Assembly (NCBI RefSeq): GCF_020535545.1 | Contig: NZ_CP084754.1 | Location: 496,001 to 560,000, forward strand | DNA: 64,000 nt | Source of the DNA: Roseateles sp. XES5 | GTDB lineage: Bacteria > Pseudomonadota > Alphaproteobacteria > Rhizobiales > Rhizobiaceae | Direction: 5' to 3' | In this document: positions 16,400-24,552 of the stretch, in pieces | Layout: the number at the start of each line of letters is the position of its first letter | How positions within the stretch are numbered: position 1 is the first letter of the stretch | Position numbers and translations under genes: made by a program | Notes under the pieces: model-generated | Database searches by the model: none | Seen by the model: the letters and a program-made list of their open reading frames with translations, nothing else | What the model was told of the DNA's origin: nothing

Positions 16400-17290
16400 T
16401 TACCGGACCCGGACGGGCTCGGCATAGTACGGCAGGCGATCGATCCGCGGCGACCACAGGCCCTTGTCGACCACCGTGCGCACATGCGCGGCGATCTCTT
16501 CCATCGGAGCGAACCAGACATCCCCCCGCTGGCGAACCTGCTCGAGGAAGCGATGCACCACATCCCAGCGCGCGAGGCGGCCGGTGGCGAAGGGATGGAC
16601 GACCGGCACCCACAACGCGCCGTAGCGATAGGCGGCCTCGAACTCCTGCGCGAAGGCGGCAAAGCCTTGCTCCGGCGCGCGGATCGGCATCATGTAGTCG
16701 AGATCCATCGACTGGACATATTGCGGCCAGTCGTCGAGACCCCAATGGGACGGCAGTTCGACCAGGCGGCCCGCGTCGCATTCCAGCAGATAGGGAATAT
16801 CGTCCCCCATCAGCGAGGCATCGTATTCGAACCCGCGCGAGACGAGCAGATCCGCCGATCGATGCGAGAAATTGTAGAGCGGCGCCCGCCAGCCGCGCGG
16901 CCGCTTGCCGCTCGCCTTGACGATAACGTCGATGCTGCGGTCGAGCCAATAGGCCTCGTCCTCATCCGAGAGCTCGCGCGGATGCTCATGCAGGAAGCCG
17001 TGATGGGCGAGCTCATGACCGCCCTCCAGAATGGCTTCGATCGCCGCGGGATAGCGCTCGATGCACCAGGCCGGAACGAAGAAGGTCTGCTTGATGCCGA
17101 GCTGGCGGTAGCTTTCGACGATGCGCGGGATCGCCACCTTGGGCCCGTATTGCAGCATGGAAATACCCGCGACGCGGCTATGGCCATCCTCGGGATGGGC
17201 GATATGGATGAGGCTGTCCGCATCCATGTCGAAGGTGATGCAGGCCGCGCATTTCGCGCCGTTCGGCCAGGGAATGGGGTTCCTGATCAT
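16400..17290 (-). CDS. Polysaccharide deacetylase family protein, PuuE/HpPgdA-like
   Basis: This 296 aa NodB-homology protein shows the metal-site strand ITFDMDADS (about residues 18-26), the HxxxH motif in HELAHHGFLHEHP (H97 and H101) and RGWRAPLYNFS (about 132-142). This combination is that of the cytoplasmic group containing PuuE-type allantoinase and H. pylori PgdA-like enzymes, which often act on cyclic ureides or formamides rather than polysaccharide. There is no signal peptide. The ATG at 17288-17290 overlaps the SDR gene upstream by four bases. It is the last gene of the BMP importer-ureohydrolase B-SDR-SDR operon. Allantoinase-like or deformylase-like activity is a guess. Confidence 0.8.
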   Translation of the reverse strand: MIRNPIPWPNGAKCAACITFDMDADSLIHIAHPEDGHSRVAGISMLQYGPKVAIPRIVESYRQLGIKQTFFVPAWCIERYPAAIEAILEGGHELAHHGFLHEHPRELSDEDEAYWLDRSIDVIVKASGKRPRGWRAPLYNFSHRSADLLVSRGFEYDASLMGDDIPYLLECDAGRLVELPSHWGLDDWPQYVQSMDLDYMMPIRAPEQGFAAFAQEFEAAYRYGALWVPVVHPFATGRLARWDVVHRFLEQVRQRGDVWFAPMEEIAAHVRTVVDKGLWSPRIDRLPYYAEPVRVR

Positions 17291-18024
17291 GGCATGATGC
17301 TCCCGCCATTGCTGCCGACGCCCTGTCCGGTGAAATAGCGCCCGCCGGGACCGGCGAGGAACAGCGCCAGTTCGCCGATCTCCTCCGGCTTGCCGAAGCG
17401 GGCAAGCGGGATCGCAAGTTCCTTTGCCCGCCATTCCGGGCTCATATTCGCCGCGCCGAGCATTTCGGTGTCGATCGGGCCGGGGCAGATGGCGTTGACG
17501 AGGATGCGGGGTGCGAACTCCTTCGCCCAGGAACGCACCAGACCGAGCACGCCGTGCTTGGAGGCGACATAGGGCGAGAAGGTCTCGCGCCCGTAATAGG
17601 CCATGTCGGAGGCGATCATGATCAGCCGCGCCGGATCCTCCGCCGTGCTGTCCATCAGACCGATCGCCATCTTTCCGACGAGGAAACTGCCGCGCAGGTT
17701 GATGCCGATCACCCGGTCGAAATCGGCGACCGGGGTTTCCAGCAGCGGCGCTTCATGGATGACGCCCGCGCAATGCACGACCACATCCAGGCCGCCGAAC
17801 CTTTCCTTCACCGCCGCGCCAACGGCGAGGACGGCGCTTTCGTCGGACACGTCGCAGGCGAGCGCCAGCGTTTCCGCAGCGCCGGCCTTGACCGCCGCAG
17901 CGGCTGTTTCATCCGGCTTGCGGATATCGGCGAGCGCGACGCGCGCACCGGTTCCGGCCAGAGCGAGGGCGCAGGCCGCGCCGATGCCGCGATAGGCACC
18001 CGTAACGAGAACGCGCCGGCTCAT
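17287..18024 (-). CDS. SDR family oxidoreductase (1)
   Basis: This 245 aa short-chain dehydrogenase has cofactor motif TGAYRGIG (residues 8-15), a structural HCAG in place of the common NNAG, and active-site YVASK with Ser in MIASD. ADIRKPDE after strand 2 favours NAD(H). It is coupled by four-base overlaps to the second SDR upstream and the deacetylase downstream, so the three act in the same pathway. Two different SDRs in a row suggest successive oxidation or epimerisation of hydroxyl groups on a polyol or sugar-like substrate. Confidence 0.88.
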   Translation of the reverse strand: MSRRVLVTGAYRGIGAACALALAGTGARVALADIRKPDETAAAAVKAGAAETLALACDVSDESAVLAVGAAVKERFGGLDVVVHCAGVIHEAPLLETPVADFDRVIGINLRGSFLVGKMAIGLMDSTAEDPARLIMIASDMAYYGRETFSPYVASKHGVLGLVRSWAKEFAPRILVNAICPGPIDTEMLGAANMSPEWRAKELAIPLARFGKPEEIGELALFLAGPGGRYFTGQGVGSNGGSIMP

Positions 18025-18803
18025 GCCATCACCTCGCCACGGTCGAGCATCAGGCCCTGGCCCGTCATGTCCTTGGCCCCGTCGGAGGCGAGGAAGAGAT
18101 AGGGCGCGGCAAGATCCTCAGGCTCCAGCAGGCCGGGCAGAACCTGTGCCCCGACGATCTCGGCCAGGAGGTCGTCTTCGCTGCGGCCGGTGCGCAGCGA
18201 CATGTTCTTCAGGGACAGCATGGCCGCTTCCGTACGCACCCAGCCGGGGCAGACGGCATTGACGCGGATGCCCTTCGGGCCGAGTTCCTTGGCCATGACG
18301 CGCGTGAAGCCGAGATTGGCATGTTTGGAGGTGATGTAGGCGGCAAATTCCGCCACCACGACGCGGCTCCAGATCGAGGCCGTGACGATGATGCGCCCGC
18401 CCTCCACCATGTGCGGCACCGCGTTGCGCGTGACGTAGAACGTGCCGTTGGTGTTGATGTCGGTGATGCGGCGGAAGGTGTCCTCGACCGCCGGATCAGG
18501 ATCGAGCAGCGGCGTGATGCGCTCCAGCCCGGCATTGTTGACGAGCACGTCGATGCGGCCGAGCGGCGCGAGCGCGGCCTTCACCGCGGCGCTGTCGGTA
18601 ATGTCGCATTCGATCGCCGCGACCTTGCGGCCGAAGCGCTCCGACATTTCCTTCGCCGTGTCGTGAATGCCCGAACCGGAGGACAGGATCGTCACATCCG
18701 CGCCGGCGGCGGCAAAGCCTTCCGCCACCGCCCGGCCGATGCCGCGGCTTGCGCCCGTGACCAGCACGTGCTCACCGGAAAAATCGTATTGGAGTCGTCC
18801 CAT
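18021..18803 (-). CDS. SDR family oxidoreductase (2)
   Basis: This 260 aa short-chain dehydrogenase has TGASRGIG (residues 17-24), NNAG in LVNNAGLER, active-site YITSK and Ser in VTASIWS. The start follows the ureohydrolase B stop by three bases and its end overlaps the next SDR by four, so it belongs to the same operon. The C-terminal TGQGLMLDRGE resembles the end of sugar and polyol dehydrogenases. Substrate unknown. Confidence 0.88.
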   Translation of the reverse strand: MGRLQYDFSGEHVLVTGASRGIGRAVAEGFAAAGADVTILSSGSGIHDTAKEMSERFGRKVAAIECDITDSAAVKAALAPLGRIDVLVNNAGLERITPLLDPDPAVEDTFRRITDINTNGTFYVTRNAVPHMVEGGRIIVTASIWSRVVVAEFAAYITSKHANLGFTRVMAKELGPKGIRVNAVCPGWVRTEAAMLSLKNMSLRTGRSEDDLLAEIVGAQVLPGLLEPEDLAAPYLFLASDGAKDMTGQGLMLDRGEVMA

Positions 18804-18806
18804 GGG

Positions 18807-19778
18807 TCAGCCTTTCTTCGCATGCATGATGCGGCCGATGAGGTTCATGAGAACCTGGGCGGCCAGGATGGCGGTTCCGCCGGTATGGTCATAGTCGGGC
18901 GCGACCTCGACCAGGTCGATGCCAACGATGTCGCCGCGCTTGGCCAGCGCCGCCAGGATCTCCAGCACCTCGTAATAGATGAAGCCGCCATGCGAGGGCG
19001 TGCCCGTGCCCGGCGCAATCGACGGATCGAAGCCGTCGATGTCGATCGTCACGTAGTAGCGCGCACCGGCCGGGATACGGTCGACAACGCCGTCCGTGCC
19101 CAGCGCCCGGATCTGGCGGACCGACAGGATGTCGGAGCCCATCCTGCGGGCATCCTCGTAACCTTCCTTGGCCGTCGAGGAGACATTGCGGATGCCAAGC
19201 TGCGACAGGCCGCTGACATAGGGCTTTTCCGCCGCGCGGCGCATCGGGTTGCCATGGCCGTAGCGAACGCCATGGCGCTCGTCGACGAAGTCGAGATGGG
19301 CGTCGATCTGCACGATGTGGATCGGGCCGTTCTTCTCGCAGTCCTCGGCAAAGGCGTTGATGCAGGGAATGTTGACCGAATGGTCGCCGCCCAGCACCAC
19401 CGGCAGTGCGCCGGCTTCCAGGATCTTGCGCACGCCGAACTCGATATTGGCATGGCTCTTCATCGTGTCGGTATGCACGATGTCGGCATCGCCGATATCG
19501 ACGATGGAGACGTCGCCGCTCGGCAGGTAGGTGACGTCGTCCTCATGGTCGTAGGCGCCGCCATGGCCGAAGGAGAACAGGGTGGAGGCTTCGCGGATGG
19601 AGCGCGGTCCGAAGCGGGTGCCGGCGCGCCACTGGGTGCCGCAGTCGAAGGGCGCGCCAAGGATCGCGACATCCGCGTCGATGGCGTCCCAGTTCGGCTG
19701 GTAGGGATATTTGCCGAAGGTGCAGATGCCGACAAACGGCAGGTTCAAACGTCCGGTCTCGTACGAATTGCTGGTCAT
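18807..19778 (-). CDS. Ureohydrolase (agmatinase/arginase superfamily), copy B
   Basis: This near-duplicate of the gene at 8438 has 323 aa, the same metal ligands (H133, D159, H161, D163, D246, D248), Pro at position 186, and the C-terminal end HAKKG. It sits between the BMP-type importer (38 bases from the permease stop) and the SDR gene (three bases), clearly as an operon member. An ATG six bases upstream (giving MKM...) is possible; the copy A start was used for consistency. Because the nucleotide repeat covers only the coding region, the two copies have different ribosome sites and promoters, so the same enzyme is made under two regulatory programmes. Confidence 0.93.
   Translation of the reverse strand: MTSNSYETGRLNLPFVGICTFGKYPYQPNWDAIDADVAILGAPFDCGTQWRAGTRFGPRSIREASTLFSFGHGGAYDHEDDVTYLPSGDVSIVDIGDADIVHTDTMKSHANIEFGVRKILEAGALPVVLGGDHSVNIPCINAFAEDCEKNGPIHIVQIDAHLDFVDERHGVRYGHGNPMRRAAEKPYVSGLSQLGIRNVSSTAKEGYEDARRMGSDILSVRQIRALGTDGVVDRIPAGARYYVTIDIDGFDPSIAPGTGTPSHGGFIYYEVLEILAALAKRGDIVGIDLVEVAPDYDHTGGTAILAAQVLMNLIGRIMHAKKG
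18817..19778. repeat. 962-bp direct repeat, copy B
   Basis: Partner of 8454-9415, same orientation, offset 10,363 bp, no gaps. Recombination between the copies would delete or duplicate the LysR gene, the whole ABC-GntR-BtpA-AllA-PfkB operon, the deacetylase and both SDR genes. Confidence 0.95.
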
Positions 19779-19816
19779 TTTCATTCCATTTCTGCTGGGT
19801 GAAGAGGAAGGGACGG

Positions 19817-20755
19817 CTATTTTCCGCCCCTGATGTATTTGATGCCGATGGCTGCCGGCGGCCGAACGCGTCCGGCGAAGACGACGAGTGCGACGAAGGA
19901 CGCCAGGAACGGCACCATCGAGAAGAGCTGGTAGGGCACGTCCGGATTGTTGAACTGCAGGCGCAGTTGCAGGGCTTCCGAAAAGGCGAAGAAGATGCAG
20001 GCGGCAAAGACGAGCGCCGGGTTCCAGCGGCCGAGGATCACCGCCGCGAGCGCGATCCAGCCCTTGCCCGCGCTCATGTTCTCGGTGAAGACGAAGACCT
20101 GGCAGAGCACGAGATAGCAGCCGCCGAGCCCGCCGAGGACGCAGCTTGCGATGACGCAGAGCGCACGCACCGCCGGAACGCTGACGCCCACCGTATCGGC
20201 GGCGATCGGGTAATCGCCGATGGCGCGCACGATCAGCCCCCAGGGGGTGCGGTACAGGAACCAGTAGGTCAGCGGAACGGCGAGATACATCGCGTAGGCC
20301 AGAGGATCCTGGTTGAAGAGGACCGGCCCGACGACGGGAATGGCCGAGAGGACGGGGATTGCCAGCGGCGTGAAGCCCGGCAGGGTCGAGGTCGCGTCGG
20401 CCCCGAGGATGAGGCGCGCCAGATAGGATGTCAGGCCGAGCACCAGGATGTTGATCGCGATGCCCGTGACGAGCTGGTTGATGCCGAGGCTCACCGCAAG
20501 TCCGGCAAGGATGCAGCCGATGGCGGCGGCGGCGAGAAGGCCGACGAGAAGGCCGCCGACGGGCGTTCCCGTAAGATAGGCTCCCGTCGCCGCGCCGAAG
20601 GCGCCGCCGAGAATGCAGCCCTCCAGAGAGACGTTGAACACGCCTGCCCGCTCCGAAAGCACGCCGCCGAGCGCGGCGAAGACGATGGGGATCGATAATC
20701 TGAGAACGGTGGAGAGAAAATCCACCAGGGCCGACATATCACCGAGCAGGGTCAT
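19817..20755 (-). CDS. BMP-type ABC importer permease 2 (NupQ-like)
   Basis: This 312 aa membrane protein of the branched-chain/ribose/nucleoside permease superfamily has about ten hydrophobic segments, with the start VLRLSIPIVFAALGGVLSER and GVFNVSLEGCILGGAF typical of the second permease in BmpA/NupABC-like systems. Its ATG overlaps the stop of permease 1 by four bases. Such systems take up purine nucleosides, and some family members take up other heterocycles. Ureohydrolase B follows directly. Confidence 0.9.
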   Translation of the reverse strand: MTLLGDMSALVDFLSTVLRLSIPIVFAALGGVLSERAGVFNVSLEGCILGGAFGAATGAYLTGTPVGGLLVGLLAAAAIGCILAGLAVSLGINQLVTGIAINILVLGLTSYLARLILGADATSTLPGFTPLAIPVLSAIPVVGPVLFNQDPLAYAMYLAVPLTYWFLYRTPWGLIVRAIGDYPIAADTVGVSVPAVRALCVIASCVLGGLGGCYLVLCQVFVFTENMSAGKGWIALAAVILGRWNPALVFAACIFFAFSEALQLRLQFNNPDVPYQLFSMVPFLASFVALVVFAGRVRPPAAIGIKYIRGGK

Positions 20756-21858
20756 GGCTTGCCTCCGACATGGTTCGTTGCACCCTGGGCGAGGCCGGCG
20801 TCCAGCAGCCTGCGCCGTTCGAGGAAGCGGCGCCAGTTGCCCCGGTCGAAACGGAAGGCAAGGCTTGCCGCGACGAAGATGATGACGAGGCCCTGGATCG
20901 CCTCGACGACGGTGCTCTCAAGCCCCACGGCGCGCTGCATGATGAGACCGCCGACCTTGAGGCCGCTGAGGAAGAAGGCGGAGATCGGCGCCATCAGCGG
21001 CGAGAGCTGCGCGAGGAAGGCGACGACGATGCCGTCGAAACCGTAGCCCGGCGAAAACAGATGGTAGAGGCGATGCTTGAGGCCGAGCACTTCGAAGGTG
21101 CCGGCGAGCCCGCCGATCGCGCCGGCGACGAACATCACCGCGACCACGTTGCGCCGCACATGGAGGCCGGCATAGGTGGCGGCGGTCGGGTTCTTGCCGA
21201 TCATGTCGAGGCCGAAGCCGACCGTGGTGAAGCGGAAGACGAACCAGGCCACGAGGCAGAGAGCAATACCGACGAGAACGCCGAGATGCGCATCGGTCTG
21301 CGGCATGATGTAGGGCAGCCAGAGCCCTTCGCGGATTTCCTCCGAATAGGGATAGGGCGCGCCCTCCTGCATCATCGGCCCGCCGGCGACATAGCTCACC
21401 AGGTTGATGGCGATGAAATTGAGGAGAATAGTGATGATGACCTCGTTGATACCGCGATAGGCCTTGAGGTAGCCGGGGATCATGCCCCAAAGACCGCCGC
21501 CCAGGGCGCCGGCGATGACGCAGAGCGGCACCTGCAGGTAGGGCGACATCTCCGGCAGCAGCAGGGCCGCCATCGAGGAGAACAGCCCGCCCATGTAGAT
21601 CTGGCCTTCCGCCCCGATATTGAGCAGGCCGACCCGAAGCGGCACGATGACGGCCAGTCCCGCGAGCAGGATCGGCGACATCTTCGCCAGCGTGCTGGCA
21701 AGGCCGTAATAGTCGAGGAAGGCGCCGCCGAAGAGGGCGCCATAGGCATCCCACGGATTGACGCCTGCGACGGCGATCAGTCCCGCGCCCGCAAGCAGGG
21801 CGACGAGTACGGCCCAGACCGGGCGCAACACATAGAAATACTGGATGGCTCGCAGCAT
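20752..21858 (-). CDS. BMP-type ABC importer permease 1 (NupP-like)
   Basis: This 368 aa membrane protein, the longer of the permease pair, has typical PLRVGLLNIGAEGQIYMGG and YRGINEVIITILLNFIA segments. The ATG at 21856-21858 shares one base with the ATPase stop (TGATG), so the frame that stays open upstream is not used. It forms a heterodimer with the permease encoded downstream. The C-terminal tail after about residue 345 is hydrophilic. Confidence 0.9.
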   Translation of the reverse strand: MLRAIQYFYVLRPVWAVLVALLAGAGLIAVAGVNPWDAYGALFGGAFLDYYGLASTLAKMSPILLAGLAVIVPLRVGLLNIGAEGQIYMGGLFSSMAALLLPEMSPYLQVPLCVIAGALGGGLWGMIPGYLKAYRGINEVIITILLNFIAINLVSYVAGGPMMQEGAPYPYSEEIREGLWLPYIMPQTDAHLGVLVGIALCLVAWFVFRFTTVGFGLDMIGKNPTAATYAGLHVRRNVVAVMFVAGAIGGLAGTFEVLGLKHRLYHLFSPGYGFDGIVVAFLAQLSPLMAPISAFFLSGLKVGGLIMQRAVGLESTVVEAIQGLVIIFVAASLAFRFDRGNWRRFLERRRLLDAGLAQGATNHVGGKP

Positions 21859-23384
21859 CACGCCACCTCCGCCTCTGCAAGTCCGCCAAGGAGCGCGCCG
21901 ACGCGTTCGGCCGTCGCCTCTTCCGGGGAAATGATGCCGGTAATCCGCCCCGCGCACATGACTGCCACGCGATCGCAGACGCTCAGAATGTGCTCCAGCT
22001 CCGTGGAGATGTAGAGGATCGCCGTGCCGCGCTCCCGCTCGGCGATGACGGTTCGGTGCACGGCCTCTATCGCGCCGACATCGAGCCCCTTGCAGGGCTG
22101 CATGATCACCAGCAGCCGCGGCCGGCACTCGACCTCGCGGGCGAAGATCAGCTTCTGCTGGTTGCCGCCGGAGAGAAACCGGATCGCCTGATCGACCGAT
22201 TGCAGGCGCACGTCGTAACGCTGCACCCAGTCCGCCGTCACGGCCTTCGCATTGGCGGTCCGCAGCATCGGGCCGGAGGAAAAGGCGTCTTCCCGAAAAT
22301 CGCGGATCATGGCGTTCTGGTAGACCGGGAAGTCGAGGACGAGACCCGTGCCATGACGATCCTCCGGCACGAAGGAGATGCCGAGCCGATGCCGGCGATC
22401 GGAAACGCCCGCGGCCGTGATATCCTCGCCGCCCAGTTCCACGGCACCGCTTTCAGCGCTGCGCAGACCCGTCAGGACCTCGGCAAGCTCGGCCTGGCCG
22501 TTGCCGTCGACACCGGCGACACCGAGGATTTCCCCTGCCCTCAGATCGAAGGAGACGCCCTTGAGCGCCTGGTTGCCGCGGGTGTCGCGCGCCTTTACGT
22601 CCCGCACCCGCAGCAGAACGGTGTCCGATGTCAGCGGGGATTTTTCAAGCGTGGTGAGAACGACATCGCGCCCGACCATCATGCGCGCCATTTCACGCGG
22701 GGTCGCCCCTTCCATGGGAAGGTCGGCGGACACCGCGCCGCGGCGCAGCACCGCGATGCGGTCGGAAACGGCCAGCACCTCGTCCAGCTTGTGGCTGATG
22801 AAGATGATGGACAGGCCCTCGGCCCGCAGCCGGCGCAGCCCCTCGAGGAAGCCTTCCACCTCGTTGGGCGCCAGCACGCTGGTCGGCTCGTCCAGAATGA
22901 TGAGACGGGCATCGCGATAGAGCACCTTGAGGATTTCCACCCGCTGGCGCATGCCCATCGGCAGCTTCCACACCTCCTGGTGCGGATCGATATCGAAGCC
23001 GAAGCTGTCGGCCAGCACCGCCAGCCGGCGTGCATGTTCGTCGAGGGAAAGCCGCAGGCCCTGCCCCGGCAGGCCGAGCACCACGTTCTCGACGACCGTC
23101 AGCGTTTCCACCAGCATCAGGTGCTGGTGGATCATGCCGATGCCGAGATCCATCGCCTTGCGCGGCGAGGCAATCCGCTGCGGCACGCCATCGAGGAGAA
23201 TGCGGCCCCCGTCGGGCTGGTAGAGCCCGTAGAGGATGTTCATCAGCGTCGTCTTGCCTGCGCCGTTCTCACCGAGAATGGCGTGCACGGTGCCCTGCGC
23301 GATCGTCAGGTCGACGTCGTCCAGCGCCTTGAAGTCGCCGAACGTCTTGGTGATTTTTTCCAGCCGAAGTCCTTGCGCAGTCAT
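21858..23384 (-). CDS. BMP-type ABC importer ATPase, two fused NBDs
   Basis: This 508 aa protein has two nucleotide-binding halves as in RbsA/NupO. Half one: Walker A GENGAGKTT, Walker B LIILDEPTSVLAP, a degenerate signature LPMGMRQR. Half two: degenerate Walker A GVDGNGQAEL, intact signature LSGGNQQK, and LLVIMQPCKGLDVG, where the catalytic glutamate is replaced by glutamine. Such asymmetry between halves is known for this family, so it is not a sign of decay. It lies 77 bases after the binding-protein gene and overlaps the permease start by one base. Confidence 0.92.
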   Translation of the reverse strand: MTAQGLRLEKITKTFGDFKALDDVDLTIAQGTVHAILGENGAGKTTLMNILYGLYQPDGGRILLDGVPQRIASPRKAMDLGIGMIHQHLMLVETLTVVENVVLGLPGQGLRLSLDEHARRLAVLADSFGFDIDPHQEVWKLPMGMRQRVEILKVLYRDARLIILDEPTSVLAPNEVEGFLEGLRRLRAEGLSIIFISHKLDEVLAVSDRIAVLRRGAVSADLPMEGATPREMARMMVGRDVVLTTLEKSPLTSDTVLLRVRDVKARDTRGNQALKGVSFDLRAGEILGVAGVDGNGQAELAEVLTGLRSAESGAVELGGEDITAAGVSDRRHRLGISFVPEDRHGTGLVLDFPVYQNAMIRDFREDAFSSGPMLRTANAKAVTADWVQRYDVRLQSVDQAIRFLSGGNQQKLIFAREVECRPRLLVIMQPCKGLDVGAIEAVHRTVIAERERGTAILYISTELEHILSVCDRVAVMCAGRITGIISPEEATAERVGALLGGLAEAEVA

Positions 23385-23441
23385 GGCACAATCCAGGATT
23401 CTTGCGAGTGGCGAAGGGTTGCGCGAGGAGGAACGCCCTCC

Positions 23442-23457
23442 CCGCGCGAAAGCGCGG
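23442..23457 (-). terminator. Hairpin after BMP binding-protein gene
   Basis: CCGCGC (23442-23447) and GCGCGG (23452-23457) form a six-pair stem with a four-base loop just after the binding-protein stop (23462). No T-tract. It is probably an mRNA-stabilising element between the binding protein and ATPase genes. Confidence 0.5.
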
Positions 23458-23461
23458 CGTC

Positions 23462-24427
23462 CTAGTGGACGTCGATCTCGCCGGCCTTGATCTTTTCGAT
23501 GATCGCGGCGGCTTCGTCCTGCACTGCGGCCGGGACGGAGGCATGGTAGGTGCCGATGCGGGTCGCCTTCGGCGTTTCCAGGCCATAGATATAGGCCTTG
23601 CCTTCCAGACGGCCTTCCTTCGCCTCGGTCAGCGTGGTCAGCAGCGCGCCCCGCATGTCGAAGATGGCGGACTGCACGACGGTATCAGGCCAGTCGGAAA
23701 TGGCGTCGTAATAGATGCCGATCGCCTTCTTGCCCTTCTCCTTCACGCCCTGAAGACTGCCGACGACGGCATTGTCCATGGAGGGGAAGATGACGTCCGC
23801 GCCCTGGCTGATTTCGTTGAGGGCGGCTTCCTTGCCCTTGGCGACGTCGTCCCAGTCGTTCGTCCAGGCGGTCAGCACCTCGCCGTCCGGGCGGGCGGCC
23901 TTGAAGCCCTTGGCATAGCCATTGCCGAGATCGACGTAGAATTTCAGTTTTTGCGCGCCGATATAACCGCCCTTGCCGGTCTCGGACACCTTGCCGGCCA
24001 CATAGCCCATGACATAGCCGAGCGCCGGGAAGTCGAAGCTCATGACGGCGACATTGCCGCCCGGTTCGGTGCCGTTCACGACGACGAACTTGGTGTCGGG
24101 AAAGCGGGACGCGACCTTCGCGACGGAATCCTGGAATTCGCCGCCATGGCCGATGACCACGGAATAGCCGCGCCGGGCATAGTCGGCGAGCGCTTCCGGC
24201 TGGTCGGGCTGGGCGACCTTCTCGCTATAGGCGAATTCGAAGCCGAGTTCCTTGGCGGCGTGTTCCACGCCTTCGTAACCCGCCTGGTTGAACGACTTGT
24301 CCGTCTTCACGCCCGGCAGGACGATCGCGACCTTGGGGTTTTCGGCAAAGGCCGGCGCGGACAGGGCAAAGCCCGTCAAAACCGTCGCCGTTGCCAGCAA
24401 GCAGAAAGAACGTCTGGAAATGCTCAT
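23462..24427 (-). CDS. BMP family ABC solute-binding protein
   Basis: This 321 aa periplasmic protein of the basic membrane protein (BmpA/Med) family has a signal peptide MSISRRSFCLLATATVLTGF... ending AFA near residue 28, with a twin-arginine-like RRSFCLL. The core shows LPGVKTDKSFNQAGYEG and VVNGTEPGGNVAVMSFDF, characteristic of purine-nucleoside or related binders. First gene of an eight-gene operon (binding protein, ATPase, two permeases, ureohydrolase B, two SDRs, deacetylase). A strong promoter with an overlapping inverted repeat lies at 24443-24486. Confidence 0.92.
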   Translation of the reverse strand: MSISRRSFCLLATATVLTGFALSAPAFAENPKVAIVLPGVKTDKSFNQAGYEGVEHAAKELGFEFAYSEKVAQPDQPEALADYARRGYSVVIGHGGEFQDSVAKVASRFPDTKFVVVNGTEPGGNVAVMSFDFPALGYVMGYVAGKVSETGKGGYIGAQKLKFYVDLGNGYAKGFKAARPDGEVLTAWTNDWDDVAKGKEAALNEISQGADVIFPSMDNAVVGSLQGVKEKGKKAIGIYYDAISDWPDTVVQSAIFDMRGALLTTLTEAKEGRLEGKAYIYGLETPKATRIGTYHASVPAAVQDEAAAIIEKIKAGEIDVH

Positions 24428-24442
24428 GGTTGGTTCCCCTAA

Positions 24443-24486
24443 TTTTTAGAGCATAAAAAGTTTATGTCACTAAAAAATCTTGTCAA
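24443..24486 (-). promoter_or_regulatory. Promoter and operator of the BMP operon
   Basis: On the minus strand TTGACA (24481-24486) and TAAACT (24459-24464) are 16 bases apart. TTTTTAGAGCATAAA (24443-24457) and TTTATGTCACTAAAAA (24461-24476) form a long imperfect inverted repeat that covers the -10 and spacer. The divergent TetR gene at 24553 is the likely source of the repressor. The same pattern recurs at 40817-40853. Confidence 0.65.
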
Positions 24487-24552
24487 CACCAATTTTGGTT
24501 GCGCATCCGGGAAATCGGGGGCAAAAGCCATGGAGGGAGGCGGACGGGTGGC

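Noticed and set aside
8454..19778. Repeats as ends of a transposon or integrated element
   Set aside because: The repeated unit is a whole enzyme gene, there is no transposase or integrase between or beside the copies, and no target duplication is visible.
20752..22128. 458-codon version of the BMP permease
   Set aside because: The extra N-terminus is antiparallel noise within the ATPase gene in another frame; the 1-base TGATG overlap marks the real start.
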